Shown: piece after piece, positions 1-5,501 of the stretch | Layout: every line of letters starts with the position of its first letter | Numbering within the stretch: the first letter of the stretch is position 1 | Origin: an uncultured Collinsella sp. | GTDB taxonomy: Bacteria; Actinomycetota; Coriobacteriia; Coriobacteriales; Coriobacteriaceae | DNA: 5,705 bases | Direction of reading: 5' to 3' | Assembly (NCBI GenBank): GCA_900554645.1 | Contig: USIE01000027.1 | Location: forward strand, 1 to 5,705 | Notes under the pieces: model-generated | Told to the model about the DNA's origin: nothing | Databases searched by the model: none | The model's input: the letters and a program-made list of their open reading frames with translations, nothing else | Translations under genes and position numbers: made by a program

Positions 1-145
1 GAGACGGCGAGTTAGCCGGCAGGTCGGCATGTCAATCCTGGTCTAACAGAGCCTTATCTAATCCCGTCCCAGAGAAATCAATTTGCGGGCAGAAGGGCAA
101 AAGTAGTCAAAAAACCCTTCCCATATTAGCTACCCCTTGCACCGA
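1..145. other. Gene-free left edge, possible dispersed intergenic repeat
   Basis: No convincing gene is seen here. Two plus-strand frames are open from the window edge: one stops at 44-46, the other at 171-173 inside the phosphoesterase gene. Neither has a start in view, and the longer one reads as a low-complexity Ser/Lys/Pro-rich peptide unlike a domain. On the minus strand this is the 3' flank of the phosphoesterase gene. It contains a GGTTTTTT run (109-116 on the plus strand as AAAAAACC) inside an inverted repeat. From memory, similar stretches recur between genes in Collinsella, but I cannot verify that here. Confidence 0.3.
92..120 (-). repeat. Inverted repeat (hairpin) downstream of the phosphoesterase
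   Basis: GAAGGG at 92-97 pairs with CCCTTC at 115-120 across a 17-base A/T-rich loop. It lies about 26 bases past the stop codon of the minus-strand phosphoesterase, where a transcript end would be expected. Read on the minus strand, the T run is inside the loop and no T tract follows the second arm, so it does not fit a canonical intrinsic terminator. It could be a 3'-end processing structure or part of a dispersed repeat. Confidence 0.35.
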
Positions 146-985
146 TTATTCGCCCGGGTTGATGTTCGCGTAGAACTCCGCCCCATCATCGAGCCGCAGG
201 ATGCCCACGCGACCGAACTCGGAGCCGGTGGCGGCAGCGCAGTCGATGTCGATGCGATCGGGCACACCGGCGGCATCCTCGCCGCCCAGGCGCACGATCT
301 GCCCGCGGCCCGACTCCTCGTCGAGCCCCGCAAGACCACCGACCTCGCAATAACGCCCGAGCGACACCGTTGGCGTGTGACCGCTCACAACGACCGGGCC
401 CTTACCCTCGGTAGAAAGCAGCCCGGTCGGCACATCCCAATAGCCGTGACGAATCCACAGCAGGTCATCGGACGACTGTACCGCGAGCATCTGCTGCAGC
501 AGCTCGCGATCGGCACCCACCGCTCCAACGCCATCGGCACAATCGACGCCATGCTCAAGCAAAAACGCGCGCGCCGCCTTCATCTCGATTCCAGCATGTA
601 CCAGCAGATACGGGCGCTCCTCGGTCTCGACCACCGCGTAGAGCGGCAGCGCGGCCATCCATCGCACGAGCTCCTCGTATGCCTCAAATTCCATGTCGTT
701 GAGCTGCTCGCGCGTCGTCCAGCCACCGTTGATATCCCAGGTCTCGGCATCGAGCGGATCCTGACCAATGATGGCATCGAGCATGATCTGCTCGTGATTA
801 CCCTTGAGCACGTGGGCGTTGGGCAGCGAGCGCACGAGCTTAATAACGCCGACCGGATCGGGCCCGCGATCGATCATGTCGCCCAGCACGTACAGCGTGT
901 CGTCGGACGTCAACGAGATCTTAGACAGGGCCTCGTCAAGCGCACGCACGTGCCCGTGAGCATCAGATGTCACATAGATCGCCAT
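146..985 (-). CDS. PPP-family metallophosphoesterase (ApaH/PrpA-like)
   Basis: This 279-residue cytoplasmic protein has the full set of metal-binding motifs of the calcineurin-like PPP superfamily. They are DAHG (D8, H10), GDMIDRG (35-41; D36), GNHE (62-65; N63, H64), VHAG (H130) and GHTP (202-205; H203). A D-L-L-W-I-R segment near 174-179 also matches the bacterial Ser/Thr phosphatase/ApaH branch. The expected chemistry is hydrolysis of a phosphomonoester or phosphoanhydride at a dinuclear metal centre. The substrate could be a phosphoprotein or a dinucleoside polyphosphate, and sequence alone does not decide which. The first motif reads DAHG rather than the commoner DIHG. The start is supported by an AGGAGAGG Shine-Dalgarno sequence (992-999) six bases before ATG. 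There is no signal peptide or membrane segment. The gene stands alone, divergent from the antiporter, and length and motif spacing suggest it is intact. Confidence 0.9.
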   Translation of the reverse strand: MAIYVTSDAHGHVRALDEALSKISLTSDDTLYVLGDMIDRGPDPVGVIKLVRSLPNAHVLKGNHEQIMLDAIIGQDPLDAETWDINGGWTTREQLNDMEFEAYEELVRWMAALPLYAVVETEERPYLLVHAGIEMKAARAFLLEHGVDCADGVGAVGADRELLQQMLAVQSSDDLLWIRHGYWDVPTGLLSTEGKGPVVVSGHTPTVSLGRYCEVGGLAGLDEESGRGQIVRLGGEDAAGVPDRIDIDCAAATGSEFGRVGILRLDDGAEFYANINPGE

Positions 986-1060
986 GGTACGCCTCTCCTT
1001 GCATTGCGGCCGAAGCCCGGCGCCGCAACTAAAACTTCAAGTTGAACTTAAACGTTACCC

Positions 1061-1089
1061 ATTGTACTCCGTTGCAATAAAGCTGGAAA
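1061..1089 (-). promoter_or_regulatory. Candidate promoter of the phosphoesterase gene
   Basis: On the minus strand, TTTCCA (1084-1089) and TACAAT (1061-1066) are separated by exactly 17 bases. The -10 matches five of six sigma-70 consensus positions and the -35 four of six. Transcription would start near 1054, giving an untranslated leader of about 70 bases. A TTCAA-G-TTGAA inverted repeat (1036-1046) falls just inside that leader, and a GGAAA-GGG-TTTCC repeat (1085-1097) overlaps the -35. Both are placed where a repressor could act, but no regulator is identified. I found no equally good plus-strand promoter for the antiporter in the rest of this gap (986-1238). The best plus-strand -10 candidate, TACAAA at 1179-1184, lacks a -35. 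Confidence 0.45.
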
Positions 1090-1110
1090 GGGTTTCCGAG
1101 CAGAGGCAAA

Positions 1111-1123
1111 GACGGCAGCCGTC
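1111..1123. repeat. Short perfect inverted repeat in the divergent intergenic region
   Basis: GACGGC-A-GCCGTC is a perfect 6-base inverted repeat around one central base. It sits between the two divergent genes, upstream of the antiporter and upstream of the candidate minus-strand promoter. The loop is too small for a stable RNA hairpin of that exact register, so a protein-binding operator is likelier than an RNA structure, if it is functional at all. In GC-rich DNA such a repeat can also arise by chance. Confidence 0.25.
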
Positions 1124-1238
1124 TATGACGATATCGCGCACGCCCGCAATCCAACCCCATAAACCCACCATCTTTGGGTACAAATAACCGCAGACAACTG
1201 ACCGTGCCACGCCAACCACCCAGGAGCGGACACCATCC

Positions 1239-2840
1239 ATGAACCAGATCCTTCTCTTTATCGGCCTCGTCATTATTCTGTGCCTGACCATCAAACCCGT
1301 CGGCAAAAAACTCCCCTTCCCCACCCTGCTCATCTTTATCGCGCTGGGCATGCTGTTGGGCGTCAACGGCCCGACGCATATCGACTTTAGCGACTACGCT
1401 CTCACCGAAACCGTCTGCAGCACGGCGCTGCTGTTCATCATGTTCTACGGCGGCTTTAACACCAATATCGACCGCGCCAAGCCCGTCGCTGCGCCGGCGG
1501 TGCTGCTGAGCACGCTCGGCGTCGTCATCACTGCCGGCATCACCGGCGTGTTCGCCCACTTCGCGCTGGGGATCGACTGGATCGGCAGCCTGCTGCTGGG
1601 ATCGGTCGTGGCATCCACCGACGCGGCGAGCGTCTTTAGCGTACTGCGTGAGCACAGCCTGTCGCTGAGAGGTGGCACCGACTCGCTGCTCGAGGTCGAA
1701 TCGGGCTCCAACGACCCCGTCGCCTACATGCTCACCGCTGTGCTCGCTACACTCGCGGCCGGCGGCGACATCAACATTCCCGCACTGCTGGCCAAGCAGA
1801 TTATCCTGGGCGTGGGCCTGGGCCTTGCCATCGGCTGGGCGGCGGGCCGCCTGATTGAACGCGCGCACGCAACGGCCAAGGACGCGCAGACCATCTTTTT
1901 GTTCGCCGTGGCCATCGTCGCCTACGCGCTGCCGAGCTACCTGGGCGGCAACGGCTTTTTGGCTGTATACCTGGCCGGCATTGTGCTGGGTGCCAGCGAC
2001 ATCACCGGCAAAGTCGAGATGGCGCACTTCTTTGACACCCTCACCGAGATGGCAGAGATGACCATCTTCTTTTTGCTGGGCCTGCTCGTTACACCCGCAC
2101 GCCTGCCGCAAATGCTGCTACCGGGCCTGGCACTCATGGCGTTTATGCTCTTTGCGAGCCGCCCCATCGCCGTAGGCATGCTGCTGGCGCCGTTTAGGAC
2201 GAACCCTCGCCAGGTTGCGCTCGTAAGCTGGGCGGGTCTGCGCGGAGCAGCTTCGGTCGTCTTTAGTCTCTTTGCCGTGGTGGCCGGCGTTCCCGGCGGA
2301 CACGACCTATTTGACCTGGTGTTTGTGATTGCCGTGTCGAGCATTGTGGTGCAGGGCTCGCTGCTGCCGGCGGTGGCGAAGAAGCTCGATATGATCGATG
2401 CGACCGGCGACGTGCGCCGCACCTTTAACGACTACCGCGACGAGGACGGCATGTCGTTTGTAAAGCTCAAGGTGGGCGCTGGACATCCGTTTGCCGGACG
2501 CTCGCTCGCGGACATTGGCAGCGCGACGGACATGCTGGTGGTCTTGGTGCTGCGCGACGGTGCGCACCCGGTGCTGCCCAACGGCGATACCGTCATCGAG
2601 GAAGGTGACCTGCTGGTGATGGCCGCGCCAACGTTTGAAGAGCGTACCGAAGTTACGCTGCGCGAGGTCACCGTGACTCCCCACGGTCGCCTGGCCGGCC
2701 AGCGTCTGTGCGATGTGCCGCAAGGCAAACATCCGTTTATTGTGGTGATGCTCAAGCGCGAAGGCCAAACGATCATCCCCGACGGCAACACCCTAATATA
2801 CGCCGGCGACGAAGCCGTCATTGCCACACTGGCGTCGTAG
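1239..2840 (+). CDS. CPA1-family cation (K+ or Na+)/proton antiporter with two RCK_C domains
   Basis: This 533-residue inner-membrane protein resembles NhaP2/CvrA-type antiporters, which exchange cytoplasmic K+ or Na+ for external protons. Residues 1 to about 382 form roughly 12-13 hydrophobic segments. They carry typical CPA1 motifs: STDAA (126-130), ESGSNDP (154-160, with the N158-D159 ion-binding pair) and GLRGA (333-337, with the conserved Arg335). A charged linker (about 383-403) leads to two tandem RCK_C/TrkA_C-like domains, about 405-465 and 470-532. Each ends in a G-D-x-x-(I/V)-EEGD or I-YAGDE type turn. RCK_C domains sense ligands, and in several Gram-positive transporters that ligand is cyclic-di-AMP; whether that holds here is inference. 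AGGAG (1222-1226) lies 12 bases before ATG, a rather long spacing, but the start agrees with the family N-terminus entering the first membrane helix. No clear terminator follows. K+ versus Na+ preference is not readable from sequence. Confidence 0.9.
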   Translation: MNQILLFIGLVIILCLTIKPVGKKLPFPTLLIFIALGMLLGVNGPTHIDFSDYALTETVCSTALLFIMFYGGFNTNIDRAKPVAAPAVLLSTLGVVITAGITGVFAHFALGIDWIGSLLLGSVVASTDAASVFSVLREHSLSLRGGTDSLLEVESGSNDPVAYMLTAVLATLAAGGDINIPALLAKQIILGVGLGLAIGWAAGRLIERAHATAKDAQTIFLFAVAIVAYALPSYLGGNGFLAVYLAGIVLGASDITGKVEMAHFFDTLTEMAEMTIFFLLGLLVTPARLPQMLLPGLALMAFMLFASRPIAVGMLLAPFRTNPRQVALVSWAGLRGAASVVFSLFAVVAGVPGGHDLFDLVFVIAVSSIVVQGSLLPAVAKKLDMIDATGDVRRTFNDYRDEDGMSFVKLKVGAGHPFAGRSLADIGSATDMLVVLVLRDGAHPVLPNGDTVIEEGDLLVMAAPTFEERTEVTLREVTVTPHGRLAGQRLCDVPQGKHPFIVVMLKREGQTIIPDGNTLIYAGDEAVIATLAS

Positions 2841-2845
2841 TGACC

Positions 2846-2932
2846 AGGAGGTAGCTAATTTGCGACGAAGAGATCAAGCGCCTAGAGAACCTCATGCCTT
2901 CGCTCGCAGATTTGGATTTGCCTGAGGAGTAA
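2846..2932 (+). other. Shine-Dalgarno plus coding-like mini-ORF lacking a standard start
   Basis: A perfect AGGAGG (2846-2851) follows the antiporter stop by five bases. Six bases downstream, an ATT codon (2858-2860) opens a 24-residue frame ending at TAA (2930-2932). After the first residue it reads CDEEIKRLENLM..., ending DLDLPEE, an acidic, helix-like composition with natural codon use. The first standard in-frame start is an internal ATG (2894) giving only 12 residues, and TAG closes the frame upstream (2852-2854). A TTG at 2860, eight bases from the Shine-Dalgarno, opens a different frame. That gives a 21-residue Arg-rich peptide ending at TGA (2923-2925), which looks less protein-like. 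It may be a small gene with a non-standard start, a gene whose ATG was lost, or the tail of a decayed gene. I do not recognise the peptide. Confidence 0.3.
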
Positions 2933-3019
2933 AGCACCCCTCCCCCATGTAACCATCCTGTAAATCATAGCGGCGTAGTCGAGTTTTACCGTGATGCGGT
3001 CGCGCCTAGCGCTCCACTG

Positions 3020-3041
3020 TGCTAAAGTATCCCGAACGTTC
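3020..3041 (+). promoter_or_regulatory. Candidate extended -10 promoter of serC-serA with overlapping palindrome
   Basis: TG-C-TAAAGT (3020-3028) fits an extended -10 element, and no good -35 is present at 16-18 bases upstream. Transcription would begin near 3035, about 32 bases before the serC ATG. An 8-base perfect palindrome, GAACGTTC (3034-3041), covers that predicted start point, a location suited to an operator. The remaining gap between the mini-ORF and here (2933-3019) shows nothing recognisable, including no riboswitch or T-box features that I could identify. Confidence 0.4.
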
Positions 3042-3066
3042 AAACGACTACGAGGGAGACTAGAAG

Positions 3067-4191
3067 ATGGCACGTGTGCACAACTTCTCAGCTGGCCCGG
3101 CCGCGCTGCCTACAAGCGTGCTCGCCGAGATCGCCGACGAGATGATGGACTACCGCGGTTGCGGCATGTCCGTGCTCGAGATGAGCCATCGATCTAGCAT
3201 GTACCAGCAGATTATCGACGACGCCGAGGCAACCCTGCGCCGTCTGCTGAGCATCCCGGACAACTACCGTGTCCTGTTTTTGCAGGGCGGCGCCACGCTG
3301 CAGTTTGCGGGCATCCCCATGAACCTCATGCGCCGCGGCCGCGCCGGCTACGTCGTGACCGGCAACTTTGCCAACAAGGCGTACAAGGAGGCCGCCAAGT
3401 ACGGCGAGACCGTGCTGCTCGCGAGCTCCGAAGACACCAATTTCGACCACATTCCCAACATGGCCGACATCAACGCGTGCATTGCCGACGAGGCCGCGGG
3501 CGACGGGCTCGACTACGTCTACATCTGCCAGAACAACACCATCTTTGGCACCATGTACCACGAGCTGCCCGCTTGCGGCGACGTGCCGCTGGTCGCCGAT
3601 GTCTCGAGCTGCTTTTTGTCGCAGCCGCTCGACGTCGAACGCTACGGGCTCATCTACGCCGGCGCGCAGAAAAACGCCGGCGCCGCGGGTGTGACCGTGG
3701 TCATCGTGCGCGACGACCTCATCGCAGATGGCCCCGCCTTTGCGCAGACGCCGCAGTACATGGACCTCAAGACCCAGGCCGCCAAGGGCTCCATGCTCAA
3801 CACGCCCAACACCTTTGGTATCTACGTATGCGGCAAGGTGTTCCGTTGGGTTGAGAAAACCGGCGGACTTGCCGCCATGGCCGAGCGCAACTGGGCCAAG
3901 GCCAATCTGCTCTATGACCTGCTCGAGCACAGTGTGCTGTTCCATGGCACCACGCAGGCCGACAGCCGCTCCATCGCCAACGTCACCTTCCGCACCGGCG
4001 ACGCCGAGCTCGACGCGGCCTTTGTCGCAGGCGCGGCCGAGCACCAGATTCAAAATGTCAAGGGCCATCGCCTCGTCGGCGGCATGCGCGCCAGCGTATA
4101 CAACGCCGTCACCATGGAGGACGTGCAGGCACTAGCCTCGTACATGAAGAACTTCGAAGCGCAGCATAGTTTGAGTCCGCGATCTAACTAG
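3067..4191 (+). CDS. serC: Phosphoserine aminotransferase
   Basis: This 374-residue cytoplasmic PLP enzyme of the class V aminotransferases converts 3-phosphohydroxypyruvate plus glutamate to O-phosphoserine plus 2-oxoglutarate, step two of serine biosynthesis. It can also serve the homologous step in deoxyxylulose-independent pyridoxal phosphate synthesis where that route exists. Diagnostic segments are FSAGPAALP (7-15), the H41-R42 pair that binds substrate phosphate, the QGGAT stretch (73-77) and NNTIFGT (156-162). Others are D178 facing the PLP ring nitrogen, Q201-K202 with K202 as the Schiff-base lysine, NTPNT (245-249), and GHRLVGGMRAS (333-343) with R341. Length is normal for the family. 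F101 in TGNFANKA occupies the place where E. coli SerC has a ring-stacking Trp. The start is fixed by GAGGGAG (3052-3058) eight bases before ATG. It is followed by serA in the same direction and is probably cotranscribed with it. Confidence 0.97.
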   Translation: MARVHNFSAGPAALPTSVLAEIADEMMDYRGCGMSVLEMSHRSSMYQQIIDDAEATLRRLLSIPDNYRVLFLQGGATLQFAGIPMNLMRRGRAGYVVTGNFANKAYKEAAKYGETVLLASSEDTNFDHIPNMADINACIADEAAGDGLDYVYICQNNTIFGTMYHELPACGDVPLVADVSSCFLSQPLDVERYGLIYAGAQKNAGAAGVTVVIVRDDLIADGPAFAQTPQYMDLKTQAAKGSMLNTPNTFGIYVCGKVFRWVEKTGGLAAMAERNWAKANLLYDLLEHSVLFHGTTQADSRSIANVTFRTGDAELDAAFVAGAAEHQIQNVKGHRLVGGMRASVYNAVTMEDVQALASYMKNFEAQHSLSPRSN

Positions 4192-4207
4192 CCCGCAACC
4201 CGCGGGC
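4191..4207 (+). repeat. Short GC hairpin between serC and serA
   Basis: GCCCGC (4191-4196) pairs with GCGGGC (4202-4207) around a five-base loop, and the last base of the serC stop codon lies in the first arm. No T tract follows, so it is not a standard intrinsic terminator. It could protect the upstream mRNA end or damp expression of serA relative to serC. The rest of the 72-base gap has no obvious promoter, which favours cotranscription. Confidence 0.35.
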
Positions 4208-4263
4208 CGACCAGCCACCTCAGACCACCCTGTTTAGATCAAAACCTGCTAAGGAGTTTTTCC

Positions 4264-5427
4264 ATGCGTAAGATTAAGACCATCGATGACATCACTAAAG
4301 ACGGCAAAGTCGAGTTTGGCGAAGGCTACGAATTTGTGAGCACCGCCGAGGAGGCCGACGCCATCCTGATGCGCTCGACCGACCTGCACGGCTACGAGCT
4401 GCCCGAGGGCATCCGCGCCATCGCCCGCTGCGGCGCCGGCGTCAACAACATCCCCGTCGAGGAGTACGCCAAGAAGGGCGTCGTCATCTTTAACTCCCCC
4501 GGCGCCAACAGCAACGCCGTTAAGGAACTCGTCCTAGGCATGCTGGTGCTCTCGAGCCGCGGCGTGGTGCAATCGATGAACTGGGTGCGCGACAACGCCG
4601 ACGACCCCGAGATTCAGGTCGATGCCGAGAAGGCCAAGAAGGCCTTTGTGGGCCGCGAGCTCAAGGGCAAGCGCATCGGCGTCATCGGCCTGGGCAACGT
4701 GGGCTCCAAGGTCGCCAACGCCTGCGTCGACCTGGGCATGGACGTTTACGGCTACGACCCGTTCATTTCCGTCGAGCACGCGTGGGTGCTGAGCCGCGAG
4801 GTGCAGCGTGTGGGCACGCTCGAGGATCTCTGCCGCGGCTGCGACTACCTCACCGTACACGTGCCCAGCAAGGCCGACACCATCGGCATGATCAGCACCG
4901 AGCAGATTAACCTGCTGGCACCCGACGCCGTGCTCATCAACTACGCGCGCGAGACCATCATCGACGAAGACGCCGTCGACGCCGCCCTGCGCGAGGGTAA
5001 GCTCAGCTGGTTTAGCTGCGACTTTGCCACGCCCAAGACCGTCAAGATGCCCAATACGTTTATCACCACGCACTCGGGCGCCGGCACCGGCGAAGCCGAG
5101 GCCAACTGCGCCGACATGGCCATCAGCGAGCTCAAGGATTACCTGGAGAACGGTAACATCGCGCACAGCGTCAACTACCCCGCCTGCAGCATGGGCAAGG
5201 CGCGCGCCGCGAGCCGCATTGCCTGCCTGCATGCCAACGTGCCCAACATGATCGGCCAGATCACGGCCATCCTGGCCAAGGACAACGCCAACGTGCAGCG
5301 CATGACCAACGAGTCCGCCGGCGAGAACGCCTACACCATGTTCGACACCGATGAGCACCTGAACAGCAGCACGATCGAGGCGCTTAAGCAGATTCCGTCG
5401 ATGTATCGCGTGCGCGTGATCAAATAG
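4264..5427 (+). CDS. serA: D-3-phosphoglycerate dehydrogenase (catalytic + ACT form)
   Basis: This 387-residue cytoplasmic enzyme oxidises 3-phosphoglycerate to 3-phosphohydroxypyruvate with NAD+, the committed step of serine biosynthesis. The substrate-binding half holds ARCGAGVNNIP (54-64) and NSPGANSNAVKE (77-88). The Rossmann motif is GLGNVG (142-147), with D165 in YDPF as the acidic residue expected to bind the NAD ribose. R229 (YARET) and H270 match the catalytic Arg and His. In the DFPxxE-type segment, here D253 onward, the expected Glu five residues after the Asp is K258. The D-to-H distance is as I recall it for the family, so this is a substitution rather than a gap. Residues about 316-387 form an ACT-like domain with PNMIGQI (327-333), suggesting serine feedback or oligomerisation. 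AAGGAG (4251-4256) lies seven bases before ATG. The length equals the usual short, single-ACT class. If K258 abolishes the standard chemistry, a related 2-hydroxyacid substrate is possible, but pairing with serC argues for SerA. Confidence 0.93.
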   Translation: MRKIKTIDDITKDGKVEFGEGYEFVSTAEEADAILMRSTDLHGYELPEGIRAIARCGAGVNNIPVEEYAKKGVVIFNSPGANSNAVKELVLGMLVLSSRGVVQSMNWVRDNADDPEIQVDAEKAKKAFVGRELKGKRIGVIGLGNVGSKVANACVDLGMDVYGYDPFISVEHAWVLSREVQRVGTLEDLCRGCDYLTVHVPSKADTIGMISTEQINLLAPDAVLINYARETIIDEDAVDAALREGKLSWFSCDFATPKTVKMPNTFITTHSGAGTGEAEANCADMAISELKDYLENGNIAHSVNYPACSMGKARAASRIACLHANVPNMIGQITAILAKDNANVQRMTNESAGENAYTMFDTDEHLNSSTIEALKQIPSMYRVRVIK

Positions 5428-5466
5428 CGCCGGCGCCAAGCCCGCCAGGCGGGCCATAAAGCCCAT

Positions 5467-5501
5467 TCGGCCCCCGTTTTCACGAAACGGGGGCCGATTT
5501 T
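5467..5501 (+). terminator. Strong intrinsic terminator after serA
   Basis: A perfect 13-base-pair stem (5467-5479 with 5485-5497) encloses the five-base loop TCACG and is followed directly by TTTT, then GTT. It begins 40 bases after the serA stop, so it marks the end of the serC-serA transcript. The gap before it (5428-5466) holds two small palindromes, GCGCCGGCGC at 5427-5436 and GCCCGCC-A-GGCGGGC at 5440-5454. They have no T tract and are probably incidental or part of the 3' end structure. Confidence 0.9.

Noticed and set aside
137..1045. 302-codon plus-strand frame antisense to the phosphoesterase
   Set aside because: The minus-strand product has all metal-binding motifs and a ribosome site. 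The plus-strand product is Arg/His-rich with no domain character, as expected of a shadow frame in GC-rich DNA.
1163..1184. ACCCA ... TGGGT repeat and TACAAA as an antiporter promoter
   Set aside because: The -10-like hexamer has no acceptable -35 at 16-18 bases and the repeat is too short to stand alone.
1029..2111. 360-codon minus-strand frame opposite the antiporter
   Set aside because: The product is Gln/Asp/Gly/Arg-rich with no recognisable fold, while the opposite strand encodes a clear antiporter.
2841..3066. Riboswitch or T-box leader in front of serC
   Set aside because: The predicted leader is only about 32 bases and shows none of the conserved elements of known amino-acid leaders.
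2882..3073. 63-codon minus-strand frame in the gap before serC
   Set aside because: It overlaps the serC start and promoter, its composition is unremarkable and no Shine-Dalgarno precedes its start. It is probably chance.
3088..4068. 326-codon minus-strand frame opposite serC
   Set aside because: It is a mirror of serC codon bias (Val/Gly/Ala/His-rich), has no motif, and serC is unmistakable.
4534..5466. 310-codon minus-strand frame opposite serA
   Set aside because: It has the same shadow composition as the other antisense frames and starts next to the serA 3' end without a convincing ribosome site.
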